DNA from: an uncultured Ilumatobacter sp.
GTDB taxonomy: Bacteria; Actinomycetota; Acidimicrobiia; Acidimicrobiales; Ilumatobacteraceae
Reading direction: 5' to 3'
NCBI GenBank assembly: GCA_937905835.1
Contig: CALCXK010000069.1
Span: 7,576 to 71,575, forward strand
DNA length: 64,000 nucleotides
The position numbers and the translations under genes were made by a program. Of the stretch, positions 42,552-50,343 are shown one piece after another. How positions within the stretch are numbered: position 1 is the first letter of the stretch; each line of letters begins with the position of its first letter. The notes under the pieces are model-generated. The model was not told the DNA's origin. It saw only the letters and a list, made by a program, of their open reading frames with translations, and did no database searches.

Positions 42552-43049
42552 TCAGGGACGTAGTTCGAGAGTGGAGTGTGGCCATGCGTGCAGGTGCAGC
42601 AGGATGCGGTGATGGGGGAGGTCGGTCGCTTCGTTCATGAACTCGTCGCTGACGATCTCGAACCCGGCGCGGGTGTAGAAGCCGAGGACGGTCGTCCGAG
42701 CGTTCGCCCAGACATGGTCGGCGCCGCGTTCGCGGGCGGCCTCGATGCCCGCCCTGAGCAGTAGTGCGCCGACACCGACTCCGCGGGTGGCGGGCGATGG
42801 GTCGGTTGCCATGCCACGCAATTGCACGCCGGCAGCGCCAGCCGCGGTGACATCGGGCGACGGCATTGTCAGCCACGTCGAGATCGCGACGATCGTGCTA
42901 CTGGCGTCGATGACGCCGAGGTGCACGGTGGTGTCGAGCCCGTCGCCAACCCATTCGACATCGCTCGACGGTGTTCCGTCGCGCAGAACTCGCAGTCGCA
43001 GGTCGTGGGTGTCATCAGCACCGATCGGGGCGAGGCGGTACTCAGCCAT
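42552..43049 (-). CDS. GNAT-family acetyltransferase
   Basis: This 165-residue GNAT protein has the acetyl-CoA-binding region RGMATDPSPATRGVGVGALL and the C-terminal ARTTVLGFYTRAGFEIVSDEF segment, typical of small-molecule or peptide N-acetyltransferases. The start ATG 43049 overlaps the thiQ end by 8 bp, so it is co-transcribed with the thiamine operon, perhaps only by position. Substrate unknown. Confidence 0.8.
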   Translation of the reverse strand: MAEYRLAPIGADDTHDLRLRVLRDGTPSSDVEWVGDGLDTTVHLGVIDASSTIVAISTWLTMPSPDVTAAGAAGVQLRGMATDPSPATRGVGVGALLLRAGIEAARERGADHVWANARTTVLGFYTRAGFEIVSDEFMNEATDLPHHRILLHLHAWPHSTLELRP

Positions 43050-43680
43050 CGATCTGATCCATTCGGACCGACCTCGAAGCGATGACGTCGGCCTCGGCCG
43101 GGTCGTGGGTAACCAGGACTGCTGTGATCGAGTGTTCAACGAGAAGTTGCGCCAACTGTGTCGCGAGGTGGTCGCGGAGTTCTCGATCGAGACCGGTGAG
43201 TGGTTCATCGAGGAGGACCACGCTCGGCTCTGTGGCCAACGTGCGCGCCAGCGCAACGCGCTTGGCTTCGCCGCCGGACAACTCGGTGACGCTGCGACGT
43301 TCGAAGCCAGCGAGACCGACGCGGTCGAGCCACACCGCACCACGTTCTTGCCGCTCGACCTTGCCGACCCCGGCGACCCGGAGGCCGTACGCCACGTTGT
43401 CGATCGTCGACATATGTGGAAACAGCTGATTGTCCTGGAACACCAGTCCGACACCGCGCTGGTGTGAGGGGAGGGACGTCATGTCGTTTGTGCCGATCCA
43501 GACGGTCCCAGAGTCCGGCCGAAGGATCCCGGCGATGACACGCAGCAGCGTGGTCTTGCCGCTGCCAGACGGTCCGAGCAGGGCGACCACCTCGGCGTGG
43601 TCGACCCTGAGGGTCGCCTGGCGCAGCACGTCGGTCGTGTCGAAGCGGACGCCGATCTGCTCGGCGCGAAGGTGACTCAT
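43042..43680 (-). CDS. thiQ: Thiamine ABC transporter ATPase
   Basis: This 212-residue ATPase has Walker A GPSGSGKTT, Q-loop FQDNQLFPHM, signature ELSGGEAKRVALART and Walker B VVLLDEPLTGLD. Its size and sequence fit the ThiQ/iron-type group, and the thiamine riboswitch and thiN-thiB-thiP upstream settle the assignment. The start ATG 43680 overlaps the thiP stop by 4 bp. Confidence 0.85.
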   Translation of the reverse strand: MSHLRAEQIGVRFDTTDVLRQATLRVDHAEVVALLGPSGSGKTTLLRVIAGILRPDSGTVWIGTNDMTSLPSHQRGVGLVFQDNQLFPHMSTIDNVAYGLRVAGVGKVERQERGAVWLDRVGLAGFERRSVTELSGGEAKRVALARTLATEPSVVLLDEPLTGLDRELRDHLATQLAQLLVEHSITAVLVTHDPAEADVIASRSVRMDQIDG

Positions 43681-45326
43681 CGATCGACAGTCTGGCCGCC
43701 AGCGCGTCGATGCGCGAGCCCGGTGACATCGTGGAAGCGACTCACGCCGACCACCAAGCTCACTGTTGCCACAGCCAGGATCGTTGCGAGGGCGTAGCCC
43801 TGGGCTTGGAGGAGTGATCCCGTCCGGCCGACGAGTTCGTCGATAGCAATCGGCAAGGTTTCGCCGCCGGAGCGAGAGAGGAAGCTCGTTGCTCCGAACT
43901 CTCCGAGAGAGATCGCTGCAGCGAGCGCGGCGCCAACAGCAAGTGGCCGCCAGAGGAACGGGACGACCACGTCCCACCAGGCGCGAGTCGGTGATGCACC
44001 GAGCGTCGCTGCGGCGTCCTGGAGCGACGGGTCGACCGACCGGAGAACCCCAACGGTGGTGCGGACGACAAATGGGAGAGCGACGAGCGCATGGCCGATC
44101 GGAACGAGCCACCACTCGGCGCGCCAGTCGACCGGCGGCGTATCGAACGTGATCAACATGCCGAAGCCGATGGTGACAGCGGATGTGCCGATCGGGAGCA
44201 TCAAGCCGACGTCAAGGAGCCGCCCGCCTCGCCCGGCCGCGGCGATAGCGAGACTGGCCACGGCGCCGAGTGCAACAGCGAAGCTGGTTGCCCACGCGGC
44301 GTTCTGGATCGAATTGACGAGCGCCTCAACGGGGTCGAGCCCGAGCCGGATGCCGGGCCTGACTTCGGCCTTGCCGAGCGTCGTCCACGCAGCAGTCGAC
44401 CAACCGGACGAGCTGCGGAACGAACGGATCGCCATCGCCGCGAGCGGTGCGATACAGAGGGCTGCTGTCCCGATTGCAATAAGCGCCACGAAACGGCGTT
44501 CACCCGGCGACTTGGCTCGGCGTCGGTCTTGTTCAGGTCGGAGGTCGACGGCCCGAGCGTGACGACGCTGGGCTCGAGTCGACCAGCCGACGACGACGGC
44601 CAGTACCGCGAGCTGCAGCACGGAGAGCACTGCTGCACCGCTGATGTCGCCGAGTTGAGTTGCCCGTCGCCAGACCTCGATCTCCAGCGTTCGGGTTCCG
44701 GCTGAGCCGAGTATGCGAATTACTCCAAACGACGTGAACGTGAACAGGAAGATGATCGCACCGGCCGCGCTCAGCGACGGCCTCAGCAATGGCAAGGAGA
44801 TGTCGACGAAGACGCGCCATCGCGACGCGCCGAGGGTTGCGGCTGCTGATTCCATGTCGATGGGAAGATGCTCCCAGAACGCCCCGACGGTTCTGATCAT
44901 GACCGCAAGGTTGAACACGACATGCGCAGCGATCACCGCCCAGACTGTCTGGTCGAGTGAATCGGGGAGCAGCGCCAGAAAGGCGGCACCCATCACGACG
45001 GTTGGCAACACAAAGACCGCGGTGAGAACGCCGACGAGCAGTTGACGGCCGGGGAACTCGAACCGGGCGACGATGTACGCCGGCGCGAATCCGACCAGCA
45101 TCGTGATGGCTGTCGACACAACTGCTTGCCACAGGGTGAACCAGGCGACGCCCCAGGTGGCGCCCCGGCTGAGCGTGTCGGCGACAGCGCTGCCGTTGAT
45201 CACTCGAACGAGCAATGTGGCGGACGGCCAGAAATAGAAGACAGCAAGCCCGGCGATGGGCCCAACGGCGAGCGCGGCGACCACACGACTGGGGAGTCGA
45301 TTGGCTGAGCGCTCACCGGTCTTCAT
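43677..45326 (-). CDS. thiP: Thiamine ABC transporter permease (double-length)
   Basis: This 549-residue permease has two fused membrane modules, each with the EAA loop: ESAAATLGASRWRVFVDISLPLL in the first and DAAATLGASPTRAWWDVVVPFL in the second (both described in part). About twelve membrane helices are expected. ThiP-type and ferric-iron permeases share this architecture; the TPP riboswitch upstream favours thiamine. It starts 40 bp after thiB, with a dispersed repeat in between. Confidence 0.85.
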   Translation of the reverse strand: MKTGERSANRLPSRVVAALAVGPIAGLAVFYFWPSATLLVRVINGSAVADTLSRGATWGVAWFTLWQAVVSTAITMLVGFAPAYIVARFEFPGRQLLVGVLTAVFVLPTVVMGAAFLALLPDSLDQTVWAVIAAHVVFNLAVMIRTVGAFWEHLPIDMESAAATLGASRWRVFVDISLPLLRPSLSAAGAIIFLFTFTSFGVIRILGSAGTRTLEIEVWRRATQLGDISGAAVLSVLQLAVLAVVVGWSTRAQRRHARAVDLRPEQDRRRAKSPGERRFVALIAIGTAALCIAPLAAMAIRSFRSSSGWSTAAWTTLGKAEVRPGIRLGLDPVEALVNSIQNAAWATSFAVALGAVASLAIAAAGRGGRLLDVGLMLPIGTSAVTIGFGMLITFDTPPVDWRAEWWLVPIGHALVALPFVVRTTVGVLRSVDPSLQDAAATLGASPTRAWWDVVVPFLWRPLAVGAALAAAISLGEFGATSFLSRSGGETLPIAIDELVGRTGSLLQAQGYALATILAVATVSLVVGVSRFHDVTGLAHRRAGGQTVDR

Positions 45327-45332
45327 CGTGGC

Positions 45333-45365
45333 AAATGTCCGATTTTGACCCGAGGGGAATGAGAC
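45333..45365. repeat. Dispersed hairpin repeat, copy A2
   Basis: This copy has GTCCGATT and AATGAGAC as imperfect arms (6 of 8 pairs) around the same loop, TTGACCCGAGGGG. It fills the 40-bp gap between thiB and thiP within the operon. On the minus strand it carries CTCGGGTCAAAATCGGAC. It could weaken transcription into the permease gene or simply be tolerated there. Confidence 0.7.
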
Positions 45366-45366
45366 A

Positions 45367-46476
45367 TCAGCCCAGGACCAGTGTCGACCACTCGTCGATC
45401 CAGTCGGAACGGTTTTCGTCGATCAGATCCGGGTCGAGTGTTCGTGACGTCTCGGGGACGACGGCGAAATCATCGAATTCCTGGGGAAGCGCGACGGCAC
45501 TATTGGCTGGGTAAACGAACAGGTTCAGCGCGAGCTCGGCCTGGAACTGCTCGCTACCGAGGAAGCGAACCAACTCAGCGGCCTCATCGGGATGGCCGGT
45601 TCCGGCCAGCACCCCGGCGAACTCGATCTGTCGGAAGCAGGTTGACTCGATGACACCAGTCGGCGAATCGTCACGAGGGGGGTCGGCGAAGATCACTTCG
45701 GCTGGCGGGCTCGATCCGTAGCTGACGACGAGCGGACGGTCGCCGCCGCCGGCCCACGTGAAGCTGCCATAGTAGGCGTCGGTCCAACCGTCGACGACTT
45801 GCACACCGTTGCCTTTGAGTTGCTGCCAGTAGGCCTGCCAGCCCTCGACGCCGAACTCGTCGATCGAGGCCAGCAAAAACGCCAAGCCCGGCGACGACGT
45901 GGCGGGGTTCTGGACGACCAGTAGGTCGCGGTAGGCTGGTTCGGCGAGGTCTTGCAGTGAAGTCGGGACGTCCAGTTTGTTCTCGACGAAGTAGCCGATG
46001 TCGTAGTTGACGCAGACGTCACCGAAGTCGACGGGGAGCGCTTCGCCGTTCGGCACGAGAGCGAGAAACTCGGCCGGCACGTTTTCTGGGTCGGCCAGGA
46101 CACCCAGCTCGAAGATCCCGGCCTGCAGCGCACGCGACAAGAAGGTGTTGTCGATGCCCCACATGACATCACCTTCAGGGTTGCCGACTGTCAGAGCAGC
46201 CTTCGAGAGCATCGTGCCGGTGTCGCCGGCCACAAGCAGTTCGACGCCGATCCCCGTTTGCTCGGTGAAGGCGTCGAGCGCAGCGTTGATCGAGGTGTCG
46301 GCCTCTGGGAACGAGTCGTATGTGACGAGCGTGATCATGGTGTTCGGGGCGCCGCTGGTCGACTCAGTTGGCGGGACCTCGGACTCGGTCGGTGTGTCAA
46401 CTGAGTTGTCGCTGGCGCAGGCGGCAGCGACCAGCCCAAGGATGAGTGCAGCTGCCACGATCGGTCGTTTTGTCAT
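45367..46476 (-). CDS. thiB: Thiamine-binding lipoprotein of the ABC importer
   Basis: This 369-residue extracytoplasmic solute-binding protein begins with a lipoprotein signal, cysteine at residue 20 (LVAAAC). After a Thr/Glu/Pro-rich linker, VTYDSFPEAD and VGNPEGDVMWGIDNTFLSRAL match thiamine-binding proteins of the ThiB/TbpA group. The tail contains FDDFAVVPETSRTLDPDLI. It overlaps thiN by 4 bp. In-frame sequence upstream of 46476 is thiN-coding and is not used. Confidence 0.88.
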   Translation of the reverse strand: MTKRPIVAAALILGLVAAACASDNSVDTPTESEVPPTESTSGAPNTMITLVTYDSFPEADTSINAALDAFTEQTGIGVELLVAGDTGTMLSKAALTVGNPEGDVMWGIDNTFLSRALQAGIFELGVLADPENVPAEFLALVPNGEALPVDFGDVCVNYDIGYFVENKLDVPTSLQDLAEPAYRDLLVVQNPATSSPGLAFLLASIDEFGVEGWQAYWQQLKGNGVQVVDGWTDAYYGSFTWAGGGDRPLVVSYGSSPPAEVIFADPPRDDSPTGVIESTCFRQIEFAGVLAGTGHPDEAAELVRFLGSEQFQAELALNLFVYPANSAVALPQEFDDFAVVPETSRTLDPDLIDENRSDWIDEWSTLVLG

Positions 46477-47207
46477 GTGGTGTGGTCCTTCTTGGAGTCG
46501 TCGATGGTCGACGGCTGGTGGGGGGAGGAGCTGGTTGGGGGGTTGGTTGGGGCAGGCACGTCGAACACGGTCAGTACGCCGCTCGACAGTCGGATGTTGA
46601 CGGTGCCATCGGCGACAACTTCGTTGCTGACGCCCCAGCCGGCAACCGGGCTGAGCGTGGCGGCGTCGAGTTGCCACCGAACGCCGGTGATCGTGACGCC
46701 AGTGCACGGCCCGTGCAGCGCGAGGAGCGACACGATCGAGTCGGGCGCCAGCGCCAGCGTGGCTTGGCCTGGACCGTGCAGGACGTCGACATGCTGCTCG
46801 CCCCACCACGCATCGATCACCGGTATCGATGTCAGCTCGGCAAGGCCGAGGGCGCCGAGCGCGGCAAACGTGTGGTCGAGCCGGTCGCCGCCGCCGATCA
46901 TGGTCAGCCGAGCGGGCATCATGTCGGCAACAAACCGAAGTGCAAGTTCGGTGTCGGTGTCGTCCTTGTCTGCTGGGTGGCGCGAGATCGTGGCGTTCTG
47001 TTCGGCCCACGCGAGGCCGTCGGCGCTCACCGAGTCGAGGTCGCCGATCAGCCCTGATGGGTGCAGGCCGGCGGCCAGCGCATGATCGAGTCCGCCGTCG
47101 ACGGCGATGACGATGGCCTCATCAGGAATCGAAGCCACAGCCGTATCGGCGAGCCGGGACGAACCCGTGACAATCACGATGTGTTCGGCGTTGCTCGCTG
47201 TGGCCAC
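46473..47207 (-). CDS. thiN: Thiamine pyrophosphokinase
   Basis: This 244-residue enzyme transfers pyrophosphate from ATP to thiamine to make TPP. The IAVDGGLDHALAAG motif, GDLDSVS, the KDDTDTELAL motif and GGGDRLDHTFAAL are the conserved catalytic elements. The C-terminal domain is beta-rich. The start is GTG 47207, five bases after the GGAGGAA Shine-Dalgarno sequence that forms the 3' end of the riboswitch. First gene of thiN-thiB-thiP-thiQ-GNAT. Confidence 0.9.
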   Translation of the reverse strand: MATASNAEHIVIVTGSSRLADTAVASIPDEAIVIAVDGGLDHALAAGLHPSGLIGDLDSVSADGLAWAEQNATISRHPADKDDTDTELALRFVADMMPARLTMIGGGDRLDHTFAALGALGLAELTSIPVIDAWWGEQHVDVLHGPGQATLALAPDSIVSLLALHGPCTGVTITGVRWQLDAATLSPVAGWGVSNEVVADGTVNIRLSSGVLTVFDVPAPTNPPTSSSPHQPSTIDDSKKDHTT

Positions 47208-47209
47208 TC

Positions 47210-47297
47210 GGTTCCTCCGCCGGCATTATCCGGATCAGGTTCTCGGGTCGATGACAGCGTGTCATCCTCTCAGCCCACCGTTTCGTGAGCTCCCCGT
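47210..47297 (-). promoter_or_regulatory. TPP riboswitch (THI element) controlling the thiamine operon
   Basis: On the minus strand the RNA shows the core elements in order: GGGGAGCUC at the 5' side, GGGCUGAGA, an internal hairpin with arms GAUGACA and UGUCAUC, ACCUGAUCCGGAUAAUGCCGG, and a 3' end GGAGGAACC. The CUGAGA and CCUGAUC-x-GGAUAAUGCC blocks are diagnostic. The 3' GGAGGAA is also the Shine-Dalgarno of thiN, so binding of TPP most likely blocks translation initiation. A possible -10 box (TATTCT) lies at 47310-47315. Confidence 0.92.
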
Positions 47298-47316
47298 TTA
47301 GTTGTTGACAGAATAG

Positions 47317-48066
47317 CTACGCGAACGTTCGAACGCACAACGCAATCGACGACAGGCCGAGCATGCCGACGATCGCAAGGTCGAAACCGCGGCCACTGAT
47401 TCGGTCGCGCAATCGTGTTCCGATCGGGATGACGGCGAGCACTGGAATGCATGCGAGCAGCGTGGCGACGATGCGGCCACCGAGTTCACCGTTGACGATC
47501 AGAACGATCAGTTGGGTGGAACCGGCCACGAGGAACAGCAGCGTCACCGAGAAAATGTGGGCACCCCGTGGTAAGCGAAAGCTGTGGATCCACGAACCGA
47601 CGACGGGACCGGAAATGCCGATTGCCCCCTGGAACGTGCCAGCAAGTAGGCCGGCAAACGGTGAGAGGCGACGCGATTGTTCAGGGCTCGTTCGCAAGTC
47701 GGGCTTGAGGAAGAATGTGGTGATGTAGACGACGATCGCAACGATCAAGACGATCACGAGTGGTTCGTCAGGCACGTTGACGAACAGCAGCGTGCCAATC
47801 ACGGCGCCGATGCCGCCCGTTACGGCGAGCGCAGGCAGGTCGCGTGTCTCGCGGGCATGTTCCCGCTCGCCAACAACAAGCACGGCATTGGCGAGCAGGT
47901 TGGGGAGAGCGATCACCACGACAGCATCGCCGATGTCGGTGAACAGCGCGGCGATCGGGATCACGATCACCGGCAAGCCCATGCCGGTCACGGCCTTGGA
48001 GATCGATCCGATCACGACTGCCACGAGCACGATGGTTAACTCCACGCCCGTCACCGCATCAGTCAA
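47317..48066 (-). CDS. TauE/SafE (TSUP) family anion exporter
   Basis: This 249-residue membrane protein has about eight predicted helices. The N-terminal SKAVTGMGLPVIVIPIAALF and the internal AGTFQGAIGISGPVVGSWIH are the two family repeats. TSUP proteins transport sulfite, sulfonates or other anions. Its stop is 20 bp before the riboswitch on the same strand, so read-through into the thiamine operon is possible. Confidence 0.85.
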   Translation of the reverse strand: MTDAVTGVELTIVLVAVVIGSISKAVTGMGLPVIVIPIAALFTDIGDAVVVIALPNLLANAVLVVGEREHARETRDLPALAVTGGIGAVIGTLLFVNVPDEPLVIVLIVAIVVYITTFFLKPDLRTSPEQSRRLSPFAGLLAGTFQGAIGISGPVVGSWIHSFRLPRGAHIFSVTLLFLVAGSTQLIVLIVNGELGGRIVATLLACIPVLAVIPIGTRLRDRISGRGFDLAIVGMLGLSSIALCVRTFA

Positions 48067-48156
48067 CCGTCGGTTGGCAGCAGTTCGCGTGCCGCTCGCA
48101 CCCGTAGTGTCTGGATGGACCTCAACACCAACGGCTCGGCCGCAACCCGAGTTGAA

Positions 48157-48873
48157 TTAGGCGACGGCGCCGAGGGTGATCTCGATCATGGCGCTCAGCG
48201 TTTCCTGACGTTCCTCGGCAGTGAGGTCGGCGCCTGTAAGAAGGTCATCGCTCACTGTGCACACGCCGAGCGCTTTTGCGCCACGTTCGTGGGCGACGCC
48301 GTAGAGGCCGGCCACTTCCATCTCGACAGCAAGCACGCCCATTCGCGAGAGTGGCGCAGCCATGTCGGCGAGCGGGATATTCGTCGGTCCGTAGAACAGG
48401 TCCGACGTCATCACGTTGCCGACATGCACGTTACGGCCCTGTGCCTCGGCCGCTTCGACGACCGAGCGAGCGAGGCCGAAGTCGGCAGTCGCAGCGAAGT
48501 CGTTGCCCTCAAATCGAGCGCGGTTGACCCCGGAGTCGGTACAGGCGCCGATTGCAATGATGACGTCATTGACGGTGATGTGTGGCTGAATCGAGCCGCA
48601 GCTCCCAACACGGATCAGCTTTTCGACGCCGTAGACATCGATCAGTTCTGAGGCGTAGATCGAGATCGACGGAACGCCCATGCCCGTGCCCATTACCGAG
48701 ACTGGCTTGCCCTTGAACCTGCCGGTGTAGCCGAGCATTCCACGCACGGCGGTCACCTCGACGGCGTCGTCGAGGAAATTGGTGGCAATCCACTTGGCGC
48801 GCAGCGGATCACCCGGCAGCAGGATCGTGTCGGCGAAGGCGTCGGTGTCGGCGGAGATGTGCGGGGTGGCCAT
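48157..48873 (-). CDS. deoD: Purine nucleoside phosphorylase
   Basis: This 238-residue DeoD-type enzyme splits purine (deoxy)nucleosides to base and (deoxy)ribose 1-phosphate. ILLPGDPLRAKWIA, GTGMGVPSISIYA, RVGSCGSIQ, EMEVAGLYG and the catalytic aspartate in VSDDLLTG are all present, as in the hexameric family. It diverges from the nucleoside importer genes across about 218 bp. ATG 48873 was chosen; the ATG two codons upstream is also possible. Confidence 0.93.
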   Translation of the reverse strand: MATPHISADTDAFADTILLPGDPLRAKWIATNFLDDAVEVTAVRGMLGYTGRFKGKPVSVMGTGMGVPSISIYASELIDVYGVEKLIRVGSCGSIQPHITVNDVIIAIGACTDSGVNRARFEGNDFAATADFGLARSVVEAAEAQGRNVHVGNVMTSDLFYGPTNIPLADMAAPLSRMGVLAVEMEVAGLYGVAHERGAKALGVCTVSDDLLTGADLTAEERQETLSAMIEITLGAVA

Positions 48874-49091
48874 GAGCACCGACTCTAGTAACGGTCGACG
48901 ATGTGGCGCTCATGCGCGGCCGTGAACCGTGACTGGTATGTGACCAATTCGTCGCATTGTCCGGTGCACTGGTCGAACGCGCTATGTTCGTCTGACGGAT
49001 TCGCGATTATTGGGTAACAGCCCAAGGCGCAGATCCCAGGGCGCGGTTCTATGCCGTTGCCCTTCTGAGCGCCGATTCCTTCGGAGGTACT

Positions 49092-50150
49092 ATGCGCAAT
49101 CAACGTAAATCCCTGGTGGCAGCAGTTGCTGTCCTCTCCCTCGTCGCCGCAGCTTGCGGCAGCGATGGTGATAGCAGCAGCGATGCCTTCAACGTCGGCC
49201 TGACCTACGACATTGGTGGCCGCGGCGACCAGTCGTTCAACGACTCCGCAGCGGCTGGCCTTGATGCTGCCAAAGCCGCACTCGGTGTGACCGGCTCGGA
49301 AGCCGAGCCCAACGCTGACGGTTCCGACCGTGCGCAGCTCCTCCAGCTGCAAGCTGACCAGTCCGACCTCGTCATTGCTGTTGGCTTCCTCTTCGCCGGC
49401 GACGTCAAAGCCGTTGCGGCCGAGAACCCTGACACCAACTTCGCTGTCATCGACGATGCCATGCTCGACTGGGACAATGGCGCAGTTCCGCTCGGCGAGA
49501 ACATCGCTGGCCTGACCTTTGCTGAAGAGCAGGGTTCGTTCCTCGTGGGTGCCGCAGCGGCGCTCAAGAGCGAGACGGGCATCATCGGCTTCATCGGCGG
49601 CGTCGGTGGCTTCGGTCTCATTGAGAAGTTCGAAGCTGGCTTCACCGCTGGTGCTCAGGCTGTCAACGCCGACATCACGGTGATCCCGCAGTACATCACG
49701 CAGGCTCCTGACTTCGACGGCTTCTTCGCCGCCGACCGTGCGCAGGAAATCGCCCTCACCATGTACGACCAGGGCGCCGACATCATCTACCACGCAGCTG
49801 GTGGTTCAGGTGCTGGTCTGTTCGAAGCAGCCAAGAGCCAGTCCGAGAGCTCCGGCTCGCAGGTCTGGGCCATCGGCGTCGACTCTGACCAGTACAACAC
49901 TGCCGGTGCTGACTTCCAGCCCTACATCCTGACCTCGATGCTCAAGCGCGTCGACGTGGCGGTCCTCGAGATCACCACGGCGCAGGCCGAGGGCACCTTC
50001 ACCGCTGGCAACACCGTGTATAACCTCTCGAGCGACGGCGTTGGCTACTCCACCACGGGTGGCTACCTCGACGACATCGTCGATCAGCTCGAAGCCCTCA
50101 AGGCACAGATCATCGCCGGCGACATCGTCGTTCCGACCGCGCCTGCATGA
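49092..50150 (+). CDS. BMP-family nucleoside-binding lipoprotein
   Basis: This 352-residue lipoprotein has its lipobox cysteine at residue 22 (VAAAC). DIGGRGDQSFNDSAAAGL, PDTNFAVIDD, GVGGFGLIEKFEAGFTAG and VWAIGVDSDQYN are typical of basic membrane protein/PnrA binding proteins, which bind purine nucleosides. It has a strong ribosome-binding site (GGAGGT). It heads the importer genes, separated from the ATPase by a hairpin. The divergent gap to deoD shows no purine riboswitch that I recognise. Confidence 0.9.
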   Translation: MRNQRKSLVAAVAVLSLVAAACGSDGDSSSDAFNVGLTYDIGGRGDQSFNDSAAAGLDAAKAALGVTGSEAEPNADGSDRAQLLQLQADQSDLVIAVGFLFAGDVKAVAAENPDTNFAVIDDAMLDWDNGAVPLGENIAGLTFAEEQGSFLVGAAAALKSETGIIGFIGGVGGFGLIEKFEAGFTAGAQAVNADITVIPQYITQAPDFDGFFAADRAQEIALTMYDQGADIIYHAAGGSGAGLFEAAKSQSESSGSQVWAIGVDSDQYNTAGADFQPYILTSMLKRVDVAVLEITTAQAEGTFTAGNTVYNLSSDGVGYSTTGGYLDDIVDQLEALKAQIIAGDIVVPTAPA

Positions 50151-50207
50151 GCAACTGATTTCAACTGACTGAACATCTTCGAGGTCTGACACAGACTTGG
50201 GAGAGCG

Positions 50208-50240
50208 AGAGCGGGATTGGACTCTGTCCGATTCCGCTCT
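50208..50240 (+). terminator. Strong intra-operon hairpin between binding protein and ATPase genes
   Basis: A 15-bp stem (AGAGCGGGATTGGAC with GTCCGATTCCGCTCT, two G-U pairs) has a three-base loop, 57 bp after the bmp stop. It is followed by TTGCGTTC, not a clean U-run. It may end part of the transcripts or protect the bmp message, so that binding protein exceeds transporter. Confidence 0.5.
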
Positions 50241-50343
50241 TTGCGTTCTGGCCCGACTTCTCGGAGTTTTGGATCACGCAAGCCGGGCGCGGCTAGGTTC
50301 CTGGACGTTGTGTTCTGAGAGTTGACTGGTGGGGGAGATACGT

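Noticed and set aside
46477..47010. N-terminal extension of the thiB frame
   Set aside because: It overlaps thiN in another frame; the lipoprotein signal at 46476 marks the true start.
48874..49091. Possible purine riboswitch before the nucleoside importer
   Set aside because: A short TTGGG/CCCAA hairpin exists but the conserved purine aptamer loops are absent.
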